Positions 37,759 to 45,837 of a stretch of DNA of 64,000 nucleotides are shown piece after piece. Each line of letters opens with the position of its first letter. Positions within the stretch are counted from its first letter, which is position 1. Position numbers and translations under genes: made by a program. Source of the stretch: Methylobacterium sp. 17Sr1-1 (lineage in GTDB: Bacteria > Pseudomonadota > Alphaproteobacteria > Rhizobiales > Beijerinckiaceae); NCBI RefSeq assembly GCF_003173775.1, contig NZ_CP029552.1, positions 149,001 through 213,000 on the forward strand, in the 5' to 3' direction. The notes under the pieces were generated by a model. It was given only the letters and a program-made list of their open reading frames with translations, was not told the DNA's origin and made no database searches.

Positions 37759-38275
37759 CCCCTTCTCCCCCGATCACCACGCCCTTTGCCGGGCGCCTTC
37801 ATGGTTCGTCATCGCCTCTACCGCCCGACGACAATCGAGCCGCGGCCGGACCGACCGTCAATACAAGCCATCACGCACACTGCCACCTTCACCGGTGGGT
37901 TCAAGCCCCACCACTTTCGAAGTAGCGGGCAGGTTGCAAAAATAGCACAAAGTTGTAGCCGGGAGATCATTTGAAGGAAGAGATCAGATCAGGTCATCGC
38001 GGTCGCCGAGCCGGAGACGAATCGGCAGAAATAGCTAAACCATTGAATTTTCTATCGATTGTTCGTGCTCGAACGGTCGGCCGCCGACCCGAAATACCAA
38101 CCTTTGATTGACGAAGTACGCACGTAGATTGAGTTTCCACGACCATGACGCCCGCTTGATCAGACGGGTTCGGCGTGTGTAGGTAAACGAAGCGTTAAGT
38201 CGCAATGAAGCGATCGATGCGCACAGGCCGAAACCTGGATTCAACTCAGCAAAGACTGATCAAGGGAGTGTCGTC
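37759..38275. other. curlin upstream region
   Basis: This 517-bp gene-free region has distinctly lower GC than the rest, especially at 37900-38110. It separates the leftward secreted-protein pair from the rightward curlin gene, so it must carry the promoter that switches curli on. No CsgD-type or sigma-54 site is recognised, and no EcfG match is present. A tRNA T-arm-like hairpin lies at 37894-37912. AGGG precedes ATG 38276. Confidence 0.5.
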
Positions 38276-39133
38276 ATGTCCAAGTCCGTTCTTCTCGGCT
38301 CCGTTGCGCTGTTCGCGGTCGCTTTCGCCGGTACTGCTTCGGCGCAGTCGTCGTCCGCCCCGATCCTGAACAACAGCCCGACCGCCAACGAGGCGATCGT
38401 CATCCAGCGCGGCGGCGGCAACACGTCGACCGTCGATCAGACCGGCGCCACGAACGGCAAGGTCGGCAAACTGAACAACACGATCGATCTCACGGCCGAC
38501 AACATCACGGCTGCGAACGGCAACATGGCGTTTACCATGGCGAATTCCGTAGTGCAGTACGGCAATTCGAACGACCTGAACATTTACCAGGCCGGAAACA
38601 ACAACACGGTTTCGAGCTCCTCCGGCAACTACAACAATGAGACCTTCGACTTTAATCCCGCGGCCGGCGGGTCGTTCCAGCGCGGCGACTACAACCGGGT
38701 CGCGGTGAGCCAGGGCGGCGATAACGGCATCGCCCAGTTCCAGCAGAACGGCAACGGCAACTACGGCTCCATCATCACCGACCAAGGCGCCAAGAATACC
38801 TATGCCGGCCTGTTCCAGTTCGGCAGCAGCAACGAGGCCCGCATCCACCAACACGACCAGGCTAATAACGCCTACGCGGTGGTGGTGCAGCGCGGAAGCA
38901 ACAACAAAGGATCCATCGATCAGTACGGCACGACCAATTACGCGGCGCTGCTGCAGGTCGGAGACTACAACAGCGCTGGCATCGTCCAGGGCGGAACGGC
39001 CGGCGTCGGCGCCGGCGGCTACCAGAACGGCGTCGGCAACTCCGCCTCGGTCACGCAGAACGGCGGTCTGGCCTCCAATGCCCTGTTCGCCCAAAACGGC
39101 AACGGCAACAGCGTGACGATCCGCCAGAAGTGA
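38276..39133 (+). CDS. curlin (CsgA-like amyloid subunit)
   Basis: This 285-residue secreted protein starts with a signal peptide (SVALFAVAFAGTASAQ). The rest is built of degenerate curlin repeats of about 20 residues with S-x5-Q-x-G-x-x-N-x-A-x3-Q spacing, seen in GGGNTSTVDQTGATN, NDLNIYQAGNNNTV, NKGSIDQYGTTNYAALLQ, VGNSASVTQNG and others. Asn, Gln, Gly and Ser dominate, which lowers its GC. It would be exported through CsgG and polymerise on the cell surface as functional amyloid. A terminator follows at 39229, so its messenger can be more abundant than that of downstream genes. Confidence 0.85.
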   Translation: MSKSVLLGSVALFAVAFAGTASAQSSSAPILNNSPTANEAIVIQRGGGNTSTVDQTGATNGKVGKLNNTIDLTADNITAANGNMAFTMANSVVQYGNSNDLNIYQAGNNNTVSSSSGNYNNETFDFNPAAGGSFQRGDYNRVAVSQGGDNGIAQFQQNGNGNYGSIITDQGAKNTYAGLFQFGSSNEARIHQHDQANNAYAVVVQRGSNNKGSIDQYGTTNYAALLQVGDYNSAGIVQGGTAGVGAGGYQNGVGNSASVTQNGGLASNALFAQNGNGNSVTIRQK

Positions 39134-39228
39134 GGATCGGATCCCCGCGATCGACCCCGGGGTGGCCCCTGTCGCCGCCCCGGGACCCGCGGGGACGAGG
39201 AACGAAGCCTTACGAGACACGACGATCT

Positions 39229-39253
39229 GGCCAGCCCCACGGGGCTGGCCTTT
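39229..39253 (+). terminator. intrinsic terminator after the curlin gene
   Basis: A perfect 10-bp stem GGCCAGCCCC / GGGGCTGGCC with a 2-base loop is followed by TTT. It lies 95 bp past the curlin stop and before the csgH-like gene, so it could attenuate read-through into the assembly genes. Confidence 0.6.
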
Positions 39254-39289
39254 CACGCCGGCGCGGCCGGCGCACGAGGAGGCCGAGCG

Positions 39290-39616
39290 ATGCCCACCAT
39301 CGACCTGCCCGCGGCGGGCCCGGCGACCTGCATCGTCGTCGAGAGCCGCTCCCTCGACGGAGCCCGGATCGCCGTGCGGATCACGGCGTCCGAGGCGCTC
39401 TCGGGGCGCTACAGCCTCCAGGTCCGCAAGTCGGACGCGGCCGGATCGGCCGTGATGGAGCAGGCCGGCGGCTTCGCGACCGGCGCCGGCGAGACCCGCG
39501 GCTTCGGCCAGGTCCTGGTGAGCGTCGCCCCGGCGGGCGAACTCGTCCTCGACGCGCGGATCGCGTTCAACGGCACGACCGTCCGCTGCGGCCACCAGCG
39601 CACCGATTCGCTGTAA
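39290..39616 (+). CDS. csgH: curli-like fibre chaperone CsgH-like protein
   Basis: This 108-residue all-beta protein reads DLPAAGPATCIVVESRSLDG, VRITASEALSGRYSLQVRKS and GEDVLVDARIAF-type strands (here AGELVLDARIAF), ending with TTVRCGHQRTDSL. It matches the alphaproteobacterial CsgH/CsgC group, which prevents premature amyloid formation. GAGGAGG precedes ATG 39290. The annotated start has no signal peptide, and no upstream in-frame start gives one, although family members act in the periplasm. Two cysteines could form a disulfide. Confidence 0.65.
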   Translation: MPTIDLPAAGPATCIVVESRSLDGARIAVRITASEALSGRYSLQVRKSDAAGSAVMEQAGGFATGAGETRGFGQVLVSVAPAGELVLDARIAFNGTTVRCGHQRTDSL

Positions 39617-39878
39617 CCCGCGAGCATCATACCGTCGCCACCGCCGCCCGACCCGGCGCTCCGGATCGGCTCTTCTTTCGCGGCGATCTCTTCTTCTATC
39701 CGTGCACGCGCAATGACCCAGGGTATCCCTGAACTAAGCGTATAGCAAGTCTCCAATCAAGCCGGGAATGTGTCAAGACGGCAACAGGATCAGATTCCCA
39801 CACAGGAACAGATCGCGACATCTATACATCGTCCGGAAGCGATGATTTGATCAGAGACAGCGAAGATCGGGAGGGGGC

Positions 39879-40448
39879 ATGATCGGTCATGGAACTCGCG
39901 GCAGCCGAGCCGGGCTCCTGCTGGCCGTTTGTGTCGGCGCGACTGTAATCCCGGCAGCGGCGCAGGATCGGGTGACCATCGATCAGGTCCAGGTCCGGAC
40001 GATCCGGCCGGATGCCGGCGTTTCCCGTCCGGCGATCCAGGAGGCCGACTACATCCTGAGCAGCCAGTCCGGCATCACGCTGATGTCCCCGGGCCCCGCG
40101 CTCCCCGCCGTACCGGCCGGAAGCCAGGCCCGCGTCCTCCAGTCCGGCGTCGGCAACACCTCGACGGTGGACATGTCGGGCAATGCCAACGCGGCGTTCC
40201 AGAGCATCGTGGGCGCCCGGAACACCGTGACCCAGGAGCAGTCCGGCAGCTTCAACCAGTCGAGCGTCACGGTGTTCGGCAACACCAACACCGTCGGCAC
40301 GCGCCAGGACGGCAACGGCGCGGCCGCGACCGTGACGGTGCGCGGCGACAGCAACACCGTCACGGCGCAGCAGCAGGGCAACAATCCGCTGCCCATCAGC
40401 ATCACGCAAGTCGGCAACGGCGGCAGCGTCTCGGTCTCACGCAAGTAG
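39879..40448 (+). CDS. curlin repeat protein (CsgB-like minor subunit)
   Basis: This 189-residue secreted protein has a signal peptide (LLLAVCVGATVIPAAAQ), then about 70 residues without repeats and a C-terminal half with four or five curlin-type repeats (ARVLQSGVGNTSTVDMSGNA, RNTVTQEQSGSFNQSSVT, NTVGTRQDGNGAAATV, NTVTAQQQGNNPLPISITQ). Size, non-repeat N-terminal part and place before csgF-csgG suggest the nucleator role of CsgB, but that is inference. It ends 4 bp before csgF. Confidence 0.75.
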   Translation: MIGHGTRGSRAGLLLAVCVGATVIPAAAQDRVTIDQVQVRTIRPDAGVSRPAIQEADYILSSQSGITLMSPGPALPAVPAGSQARVLQSGVGNTSTVDMSGNANAAFQSIVGARNTVTQEQSGSFNQSSVTVFGNTNTVGTRQDGNGAAATVTVRGDSNTVTAQQQGNNPLPISITQVGNGGSVSVSRK

Positions 40449-40452
40449 AACC

Positions 40453-40959
40453 ATGCTCCGGATCATGCTCACCGGGCCTTTGGCCCAGACCTTCGCGGCT
40501 TTCGCCCTCGCGACGCTCGCCGGCGCGGCGCAGGCCGGCAGCCTCGTCTACCAGCCGGTCAATCCGTCCTTCGGCGGCAGCCCGCTGAACGGCGCATGGC
40601 TGCAGGCCGAGGCCACGGCGCAGAACGACGCCGCGCGGCGCACGCAGCGCCTGCAGCAGCTCTTCTCGGCCCAGCAGAGCAGCGCGACCGGGACGACGCC
40701 CGGCCAGCTCTTCTCGCAGCAGCTCCAGGCCCAGATCTACAGCTCGCTCGCCAACCAGATCACGCAGGCGATCTTCGGCGAGAACGCGCAGCAGAGCGGC
40801 AGCTACAGCTTCGGCGGCTCGACCGTGACGTTCCAGCGGGTCGGCACCAACATCCAGCTCCAGATCTTCGACGGGACGACGACGACGACGGTGGTGGTGC
40901 CGGCGACGGCGACCCTCGGTGGCGGATCGGGCGCCGCCCCGCTCTCCGGCGCGCCCTGA
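40453..40959 (+). CDS. csgF: curli assembly protein CsgF
   Basis: This 168-residue exported protein has a signal peptide (FAALALATLAGAAQA-like, here FAAFALATLAGAAQA) followed directly by the CsgF hallmark SLVYQPVNPSFGGSPLNG, the segment that inserts into the CsgG pore. The C-terminal part (TVTFQRVGTNIQLQIFDGTT) is the surface-exposed domain that links the pore to the nucleator. It lies between the CsgB-like gene and csgG. Confidence 0.9.
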   Translation: MLRIMLTGPLAQTFAAFALATLAGAAQAGSLVYQPVNPSFGGSPLNGAWLQAEATAQNDAARRTQRLQQLFSAQQSSATGTTPGQLFSQQLQAQIYSSLANQITQAIFGENAQQSGSYSFGGSTVTFQRVGTNIQLQIFDGTTTTTVVVPATATLGGGSGAAPLSGAP

Positions 40960-40977
40960 CGACGCCACGGCCCGATC

Positions 40978-41925
40978 ATGATCGCATCTCTCGCGTCGCG
41001 GCGCCGGCTCCGCGCCATCCGGCAGTGGCGGCTCGGCGCCGCCTGCGCGGCCCTCCTCGCCCCGGCCCTGGCGGGCTGCGGCACGACCTGGATCCGCGAG
41101 CCGCTCGCCGAGGCGCCCGTGGTGACGACGCCGTCGCCGACGGACCTCAACCTCGAGACGCTGCCGCCGCCGGCGCGCAAGATCGACGTCGCGATCTACA
41201 GCTTTCCCGACCTGACCGGGCAGAACAAGCCCAACGACAACATCGCGGAGTATTCCCGCGCCGTGACCCAGGGCGGGGGCGCCTTCGTGGTCGACGCCCT
41301 GCGCCGGGCCGGCGGCGGGCGGTGGTTCTCGGTGGTCGAGCGGACGGGCCTCGCCAACCTGCTCCAGGAGCGCCAGCTCATCCGGGCGACGCGCCAGGAA
41401 TTCGAGGGAACCGACGCCAAGCCCCTGCCGCCGATCCGCTTCGCGGGGCTGATCGTCGAGGGCGGCATCATCGGCTACGACGCCAATACGGTCACCGGCG
41501 GGGCCGGCGCCAACCTGCTCGGCATCGGCGGCGACACGCGCTACCGTCGCGACGAGGTCACGGTGGCGATGCGCATCGTCTCGGTCCAGACCGGCGAGGT
41601 GCTCAACAGCGTCACGGTGACGAAGACGATCTACTCGGTCGGCCTCAACGCCAACGCCTACCGCTACGTCGCGGTCGCGAAGCTCCTCCAGGTCGAGGCC
41701 GGGGTGACGCGCAACGAGCCGACCCAGATGGCGGTGCGCGAGGCGATCGACCTCGCGGTCTACGCGACGATCATCGAGGGCGCCCGCAAGAAGCTCTGGC
41801 GCTTCCGCGACCCGACCGCCTCGTCCCGGCTGATCGAGGATTACCTGATGCGCGACAAGCCGACCCCGCTCGCCCAGCCCGAATCCGTGCCGGCCGCGGA
41901 CCGGCCGGTCGTGGCGAAGTCCTGA
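40978..41925 (+). CDS. csgG: curli secretion channel CsgG
   Basis: This 315-residue lipoprotein forms the nonameric outer-membrane pore for curli subunits. A signal with lipobox LAGC is followed by the family core: KIDVAIYSFPDLTGQNKPND, FSVVERTGLANLLQERQLIR, GLIVEGGIIGYDANTVTGGA and VTVAMRIVSVQTGEVLNSVT. Length is slightly above E. coli CsgG (277) because of an N-terminal extension and a Pro-rich tail. It lies 18 bp after csgF. No csgE or csgD gene lies in the cluster. Confidence 0.92.
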   Translation: MIASLASRRRLRAIRQWRLGAACAALLAPALAGCGTTWIREPLAEAPVVTTPSPTDLNLETLPPPARKIDVAIYSFPDLTGQNKPNDNIAEYSRAVTQGGGAFVVDALRRAGGGRWFSVVERTGLANLLQERQLIRATRQEFEGTDAKPLPPIRFAGLIVEGGIIGYDANTVTGGAGANLLGIGGDTRYRRDEVTVAMRIVSVQTGEVLNSVTVTKTIYSVGLNANAYRYVAVAKLLQVEAGVTRNEPTQMAVREAIDLAVYATIIEGARKKLWRFRDPTASSRLIEDYLMRDKPTPLAQPESVPAADRPVVAKS

Positions 41926-41947
41926 AAGACCAGCCGGGAGCGCCCCC

Positions 41948-42958
41948 ATGACCGGGCTCGCCAGCATCGCCCGTCTCGTGAAGCGCCCGCTCGCCGCGAT
42001 GCTCGCGGGCACGGTGCTCACCGGCGCGTTTCTCCCGGCGCTCGGCCCCGGCGGGCCCGCGCGGGCGGCCGGCGACCGGGACCCGGCCGCCGCCCGCGGC
42101 GGCCCGTTCACCGGGATCGAGGCGGCCGACGGCCTCGTCATCGTCGCCCGCCCCGCGAACCCGTTCCCCGAGCCCGCCTGGGCGCCGCTGTTCCCGGGCA
42201 GGGACGACATCCGGGCCCTGATCGTCGTGGCTGCCCACGCCAACGACCTGCCGCCCGATTTCTTCCTGCGCCTCCTGCGCCAGGAGAGCGGCCTCGATCC
42301 CCGGGCGGTGAGCCGGGCCGGCGCCCAGGGCATCGCCCAGTTCATGCCCTACACGGCGGCCGAGCGCGGGCTGCGCGACCCCTTCGACCCGAGCGAGGCG
42401 ATCCCGAAATCGGCGGCCCTGCTCCGCGAGCACCAGACCCGGTTCGGCAATCTCGGCCTCGCCGCGGCGGCCTACAATGCCGGCCCGCAAAGGGTACGGA
42501 ACTGGCTCGACGGGCGCTCGGCCCTGCCGATGGAGACGCAGAACTACGTCCGGCAGATCACCGGCCGGGCCGTCGAGGACTGGGCCCCGCCCGGCGCCGC
42601 CCTCCTGTCGACCGCGAGCCGGCCGATGGGCGGCACGGCCTGGGCCGCGGCCCTCGGTGCGACCGCGGCCCTGAGCCCGGCGGCGGCCCTGGACCCGACG
42701 GCGGCTTGGGGCACGACGGGGCGCGCGCTGTGGGGCCCGGCCTGGCACGCGACGGCCAACCCGGCCCGGCCCGCGCGCTGGGCCTCGACCGCGCCGCGCG
42801 ACCGCCAGGCCCTCCGGGTCCGCGCGGCCACGACGCCGCCGGGCGTGGGCCATCCGGCTCGCACCGCCCGTTCCGCGCCCGAGCCGCGCTCGGAGAAGGG
42901 CCTCTGCGCCACCCTCAACGCCGCCGGCAGCGCGTGCATCGTGCAGGCCGTCTACTGA
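41948..42958 (+). CDS. lytic transglycosylase (SLT domain)
   Basis: This 336-residue exported enzyme has a signal peptide, then an SLT goose-lysozyme-like domain (residues 80-185): LRLLRQESGLDPRAVSRAGA with catalytic Glu, GIAQFMPYTAAERGLRDPFD, and AAAYNAGPQRVRNWLDG. It cuts peptidoglycan glycan strands by forming anhydro-MurNAc ends. The C-terminal 130 residues are low-complexity Ala/Pro/Arg and end with two cysteines (GLCATLNAAGSACIVQ). Being 22 bp after csgG, it may open the wall for the CsgG pore. It overlaps the convergent gene by 7 bp. Confidence 0.85.
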   Translation: MTGLASIARLVKRPLAAMLAGTVLTGAFLPALGPGGPARAAGDRDPAAARGGPFTGIEAADGLVIVARPANPFPEPAWAPLFPGRDDIRALIVVAAHANDLPPDFFLRLLRQESGLDPRAVSRAGAQGIAQFMPYTAAERGLRDPFDPSEAIPKSAALLREHQTRFGNLGLAAAAYNAGPQRVRNWLDGRSALPMETQNYVRQITGRAVEDWAPPGAALLSTASRPMGGTAWAAALGATAALSPAAALDPTAAWGTTGRALWGPAWHATANPARPARWASTAPRDRQALRVRAATTPPGVGHPARTARSAPEPRSEKGLCATLNAAGSACIVQAVY

Positions 42959-43302
42959 GGTAGCGACGGCGCCACTTGCGGGATCGCGACGGGATTCGCC
43001 GGTTCCGGCGGGGCCGGCCTGCGCACCGACCGGCCGCGACGGATCGAGCGGGGGGACGCCTCGATTGGGCCGGCCGCCGCGATCAGGGACTCGTCGAGCT
43101 TCGGCGCGGCCTGGAGGGCGGCGGAGCGGGGACCCGGGGCGAGGCGCTGTCCCTGATACAGGTCGATGCAGTCGCGCAGGGCGATCGGATCGCGGATGAA
43201 CGTGCAATCATTGACGTTCGGCACCGGGGCGCCCTGCGCGAAGGCGCCCGTACCGAGCGTGACGAGCGCGGCGACCGGGGCGATCCATCTCGACAACCAC
43301 AT
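42952..43302 (-). CDS. small secreted protein of a C-x11-C family (paralogue B)
   Basis: This 116-residue protein is not recognised. It starts at ATG 43302 with a signal peptide (MWLSRWIAPVAALVTLGTGAFA). The mature N terminus holds NVNDCTFIRDPIALRDCIDL, the same V-N-D-C-T-x3-D-P-x-A-L-R-x-C-x-D pattern as the gene at 36686-37036. The rest is Pro/Arg/Ala-rich. It converges on the lytic transglycosylase. An exact GGAAC-N17-CGTT promoter upstream (43364-43389) suggests general-stress control. Confidence 0.65.
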   Translation of the reverse strand: MWLSRWIAPVAALVTLGTGAFAQGAPVPNVNDCTFIRDPIALRDCIDLYQGQRLAPGPRSAALQAAPKLDESLIAAAGPIEASPRSIRRGRSVRRPAPPEPANPVAIPQVAPSLPQ

Positions 43303-43363
43303 GCTGCTCACCCCGTTCAGGCCGGTTCGACCGTCCGCCACGGCTGAACTTCACCGTGAGCGC

Positions 43364-43389
43364 AACGGGACGAAGGGCGGGGAAGTTCC
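43364..43389 (-). promoter_or_regulatory. EcfG-type promoter for the C-x11-C gene
   Basis: On the minus strand, GGAAC (43389-43385) and CGTT (43367-43364) are separated by 17 bases, the same spacing as the promoter at 12817. The -10 box ends 61 bases before the start codon. Confidence 0.6.
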
Positions 43390-43504
43390 GCCAAGCCTCG
43401 GCAGGTCCACCAAACCTCGGCGGCGTGATCGATCGCGCCCCGTCGCCGCCGCGCACGAAATGCGTCAGGATCGCCCCGGCATCGACGGCACGGGACGATG
43501 GGGA

Positions 43505-45571
43505 ATGGAAGCGCGCACGACACGGAAGATCCGGCGCCTCGGGGCCGCCCTGGGGCTCACCGGTCTCGCCGTCTCCGCCTGGCTCGGGTCAACCCTCGCC
43601 CGTCTCCCGCCCCTCGACCTCGCCGCGGCGCAGGCCCGCTCCCCCATCGTCCTCGACCGCACCGGCACGCTGCTGCGCCCCTTCGCGACCGCCGACGGGC
43701 GCTGGCGGCTGCCGCTCGAACCGGATGCCGTCGATCCGCGCTTCTTCGCCATGCTGACCGCCTACGAGGACCGGCGCTTCCGCGCCCATCCGGGCGTCGA
43801 CCCGGCGGCGCTCCTGCGCGCCGCCGGGCAGTGGCTCGCGGCCGGGCGGATCGTGTCGGGGGCCTCGACCCTGTCGATGCAGGTGGCCCGCCTCGTCGAG
43901 CCGCGGGGCGAGCGCTCGCTGAAGGCCAAGCTGCGCCAGATCGCCCGGGCGATCGCGCTGGAACGGCGCCTCGGCAAGGACGGAGTCCTGCGGCTCTACC
44001 TCGCCCTCGCGCCCTATGGCGGGCCGGTCGAGGGCTTGCGGGCGGCGAGCCTCGCCTATTTCGGGCGCGAGCCGGCGCGGCTGACGCTGGCCGAGGCCGC
44101 CCTGCTGGTCGCCCTGCCCCAGGCGCCGGAGGGGCGGCGGCCCGACCGCTTCCCGGACGCCGCCCGCCGGGCCCGCGACCGGGTGCTCGACATCGCGGCC
44201 GCCCGCGGCGTGGTGCCGGCGGCGGACGCGGCCGCTGCCAAGGCCGAGCCGGTGCCGCATTCCCGAAAACCCTTCCCGATGCTGGCGCCGCACGCCGCCG
44301 AGGCGGCCCTGGCCCAGGAGCCGGGCCGGGCCGTGCATCGGCTCACGATCGACGCGCGGCTGCAGGGACGGCTCGAACCGCTCGTGGCCGAGCGCGCGGC
44401 GGCGTTCGGCCCGGGCCTGTCGGCAGCGGTTCTCGTCATCGACAACGCCACCGGCGAGGTGCGGGCGCAGGTCGGCAGCGCCGGCTACCTCGATGCCGCG
44501 CGCGCAGGCGCCATCGACATGACGGGGGCGGTGCGCTCGCCGGGCTCGGCGCTCAAGCCCTTCGTCTACGCCATGGCGTTCGAAGCGGGGCTCGCGCATC
44601 CCGAGACCCTGATCGAGGACCGCCCGTCCCGGTTCGGCGCCTCCTACGCGCCGGAGAATTTCGATCTCACCTTCCAGGGCACGGTGACGGCGCGGCGTGC
44701 GCTCCAGCTCTCGCTGAACGTGCCGGCAGTGGAACTGATGGAGGCGGTGGGACCGGCCCGCTTCATCGCCCGCCTGCGCTCCGCCGGCGCCGGTATCGCC
44801 CTGCCGCGGGACGCCGCGCCCGGCCTGCCGGTCGCGCTCGGGGGGCTCGGCATCACGCTGTCTGACCTCGCGCGGCTCTATGCCGGGCTCGCCCGCGGCG
44901 GCGAGGTGCCTGTGCTGAGGCGCCGCCTCGACGCCCCGGCCACGGAGGCGGTGCCGCCGCGCATCGCCGAGCCGGTGGCGGCCTGGTACGTCGCCGATGT
45001 CCTGCGGGGTACGCCACCGCCCGAGAGCGCGCTCCCGAACCGCCTCGCCTACAAGACCGGCACGTCCTACGGCTACCGCGACGCCTGGGCGGCCGGGTTC
45101 GACCGGCGATACACGGTCGCGGTGTGGCTCGGGCGGCCGGACGGGGCCGGGGTGCCGGGCCTCGTCGGGCGGGTCGCCGCCGCGCCGCTCCTGTTCGACG
45201 CGGTCGCGCGCCTCGGCGGCGAACCCGAGCCGGTGCCGCGCCCCCGCGACGCCCTGGTGGCGTCGACCTCCACCCTGCCGCCTCCCTTACGCTCTTTACG
45301 CCGGGAGACGGGACCGACCGACCGCCTGCGCATCGCCTACCCGCCGGACGGGGCGCGGATCGATCTCGGCGCGCTGGAGGGCGCGCCCGCCGGCCTCGCC
45401 CTCAAGGCGCACGGCGGCACCCTGCCGCTGACCTGGCTCGTCGGCGGGCTGCCGGTGACCGAATCGGACCGGCGCCAGGCCGAGTGGCAGCCCGACGGCG
45501 CCGGCTTCGTGCGCATCTCGGTGCTCGACGCCACGGGCGCGAGCGACAGCGTGATGGTGCGGATCGAGTAG
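43505..45571 (+). CDS. pbpC: penicillin-binding protein 1C
   Basis: This 688-residue bifunctional peptidoglycan synthase has a membrane anchor (AALGLTGLAVSAWLGSTLA). The GT51 glycosyltransferase domain follows (catalytic Glu in TAYEDRRFRAHPGVD; ASTLSMQVARL). The transpeptidase domain has the SxxK motif in SPGSALKPF, SLN in LQLSLNVPA and KTGTS, and the C-terminal 90-residue domain is typical of PBP1C. ATG 43505 follows GGGGA. The gene is divergent from the C-x11-C gene. The alpha-2-macroglobulin partner often found beside pbpC is absent here. Confidence 0.9.
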   Translation: MEARTTRKIRRLGAALGLTGLAVSAWLGSTLARLPPLDLAAAQARSPIVLDRTGTLLRPFATADGRWRLPLEPDAVDPRFFAMLTAYEDRRFRAHPGVDPAALLRAAGQWLAAGRIVSGASTLSMQVARLVEPRGERSLKAKLRQIARAIALERRLGKDGVLRLYLALAPYGGPVEGLRAASLAYFGREPARLTLAEAALLVALPQAPEGRRPDRFPDAARRARDRVLDIAAARGVVPAADAAAAKAEPVPHSRKPFPMLAPHAAEAALAQEPGRAVHRLTIDARLQGRLEPLVAERAAAFGPGLSAAVLVIDNATGEVRAQVGSAGYLDAARAGAIDMTGAVRSPGSALKPFVYAMAFEAGLAHPETLIEDRPSRFGASYAPENFDLTFQGTVTARRALQLSLNVPAVELMEAVGPARFIARLRSAGAGIALPRDAAPGLPVALGGLGITLSDLARLYAGLARGGEVPVLRRRLDAPATEAVPPRIAEPVAAWYVADVLRGTPPPESALPNRLAYKTGTSYGYRDAWAAGFDRRYTVAVWLGRPDGAGVPGLVGRVAAAPLLFDAVARLGGEPEPVPRPRDALVASTSTLPPPLRSLRRETGPTDRLRIAYPPDGARIDLGALEGAPAGLALKAHGGTLPLTWLVGGLPVTESDRRQAEWQPDGAGFVRISVLDATGASDSVMVRIE

Positions 45572-45665
45572 AGCGGTTTCCGACGAAGCGGCCACCGGTT
45601 CGGCCCAGAAAATGCGTCAAAATCAATGACCTAGAGCATCATCCGATCGCGTTGCGATCGAACGT
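45570..45665. repeat. Rhizobiales-type intergenic repeat, copy 2
   Basis: This is the second copy of the element at 205-303, with the same ordered blocks (TTTCCGACGAAG, ACCGGTTCG, AAATGCG, CAAAAT) and a terminal hairpin CGATCGCG/TGCGATCG. It directly follows the pbpC stop. Outside the blocks the two copies differ in many places, so they are old. Confidence 0.6.
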
Positions 45666-45837
45666 TGCCCTAGGCCCGCACACATTTTCGCGAGGATGGC
45701 GCAAGGGTAGCGGCGGATCGTTTCGCCGCCCGCCCCGTTCCTCCCCGTGGAAGCGTGGCGAGACGGCGAGCGCCGCGCGTGTGGGAGTGAAGCGTCGCAT
45801 GGCCGATGGGCGAGACGATTCCCGGCGGAGCTTTCCG

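Noticed and set aside
37894..37912. tRNA T-arm-like hairpin (GGTGGG, loop TTCAAGC, CCCACC)
   Set aside because: No matching acceptor stem, D arm or anticodon arm is found at the right distance and no CCA follows. It is probably chance or a very old fragment.
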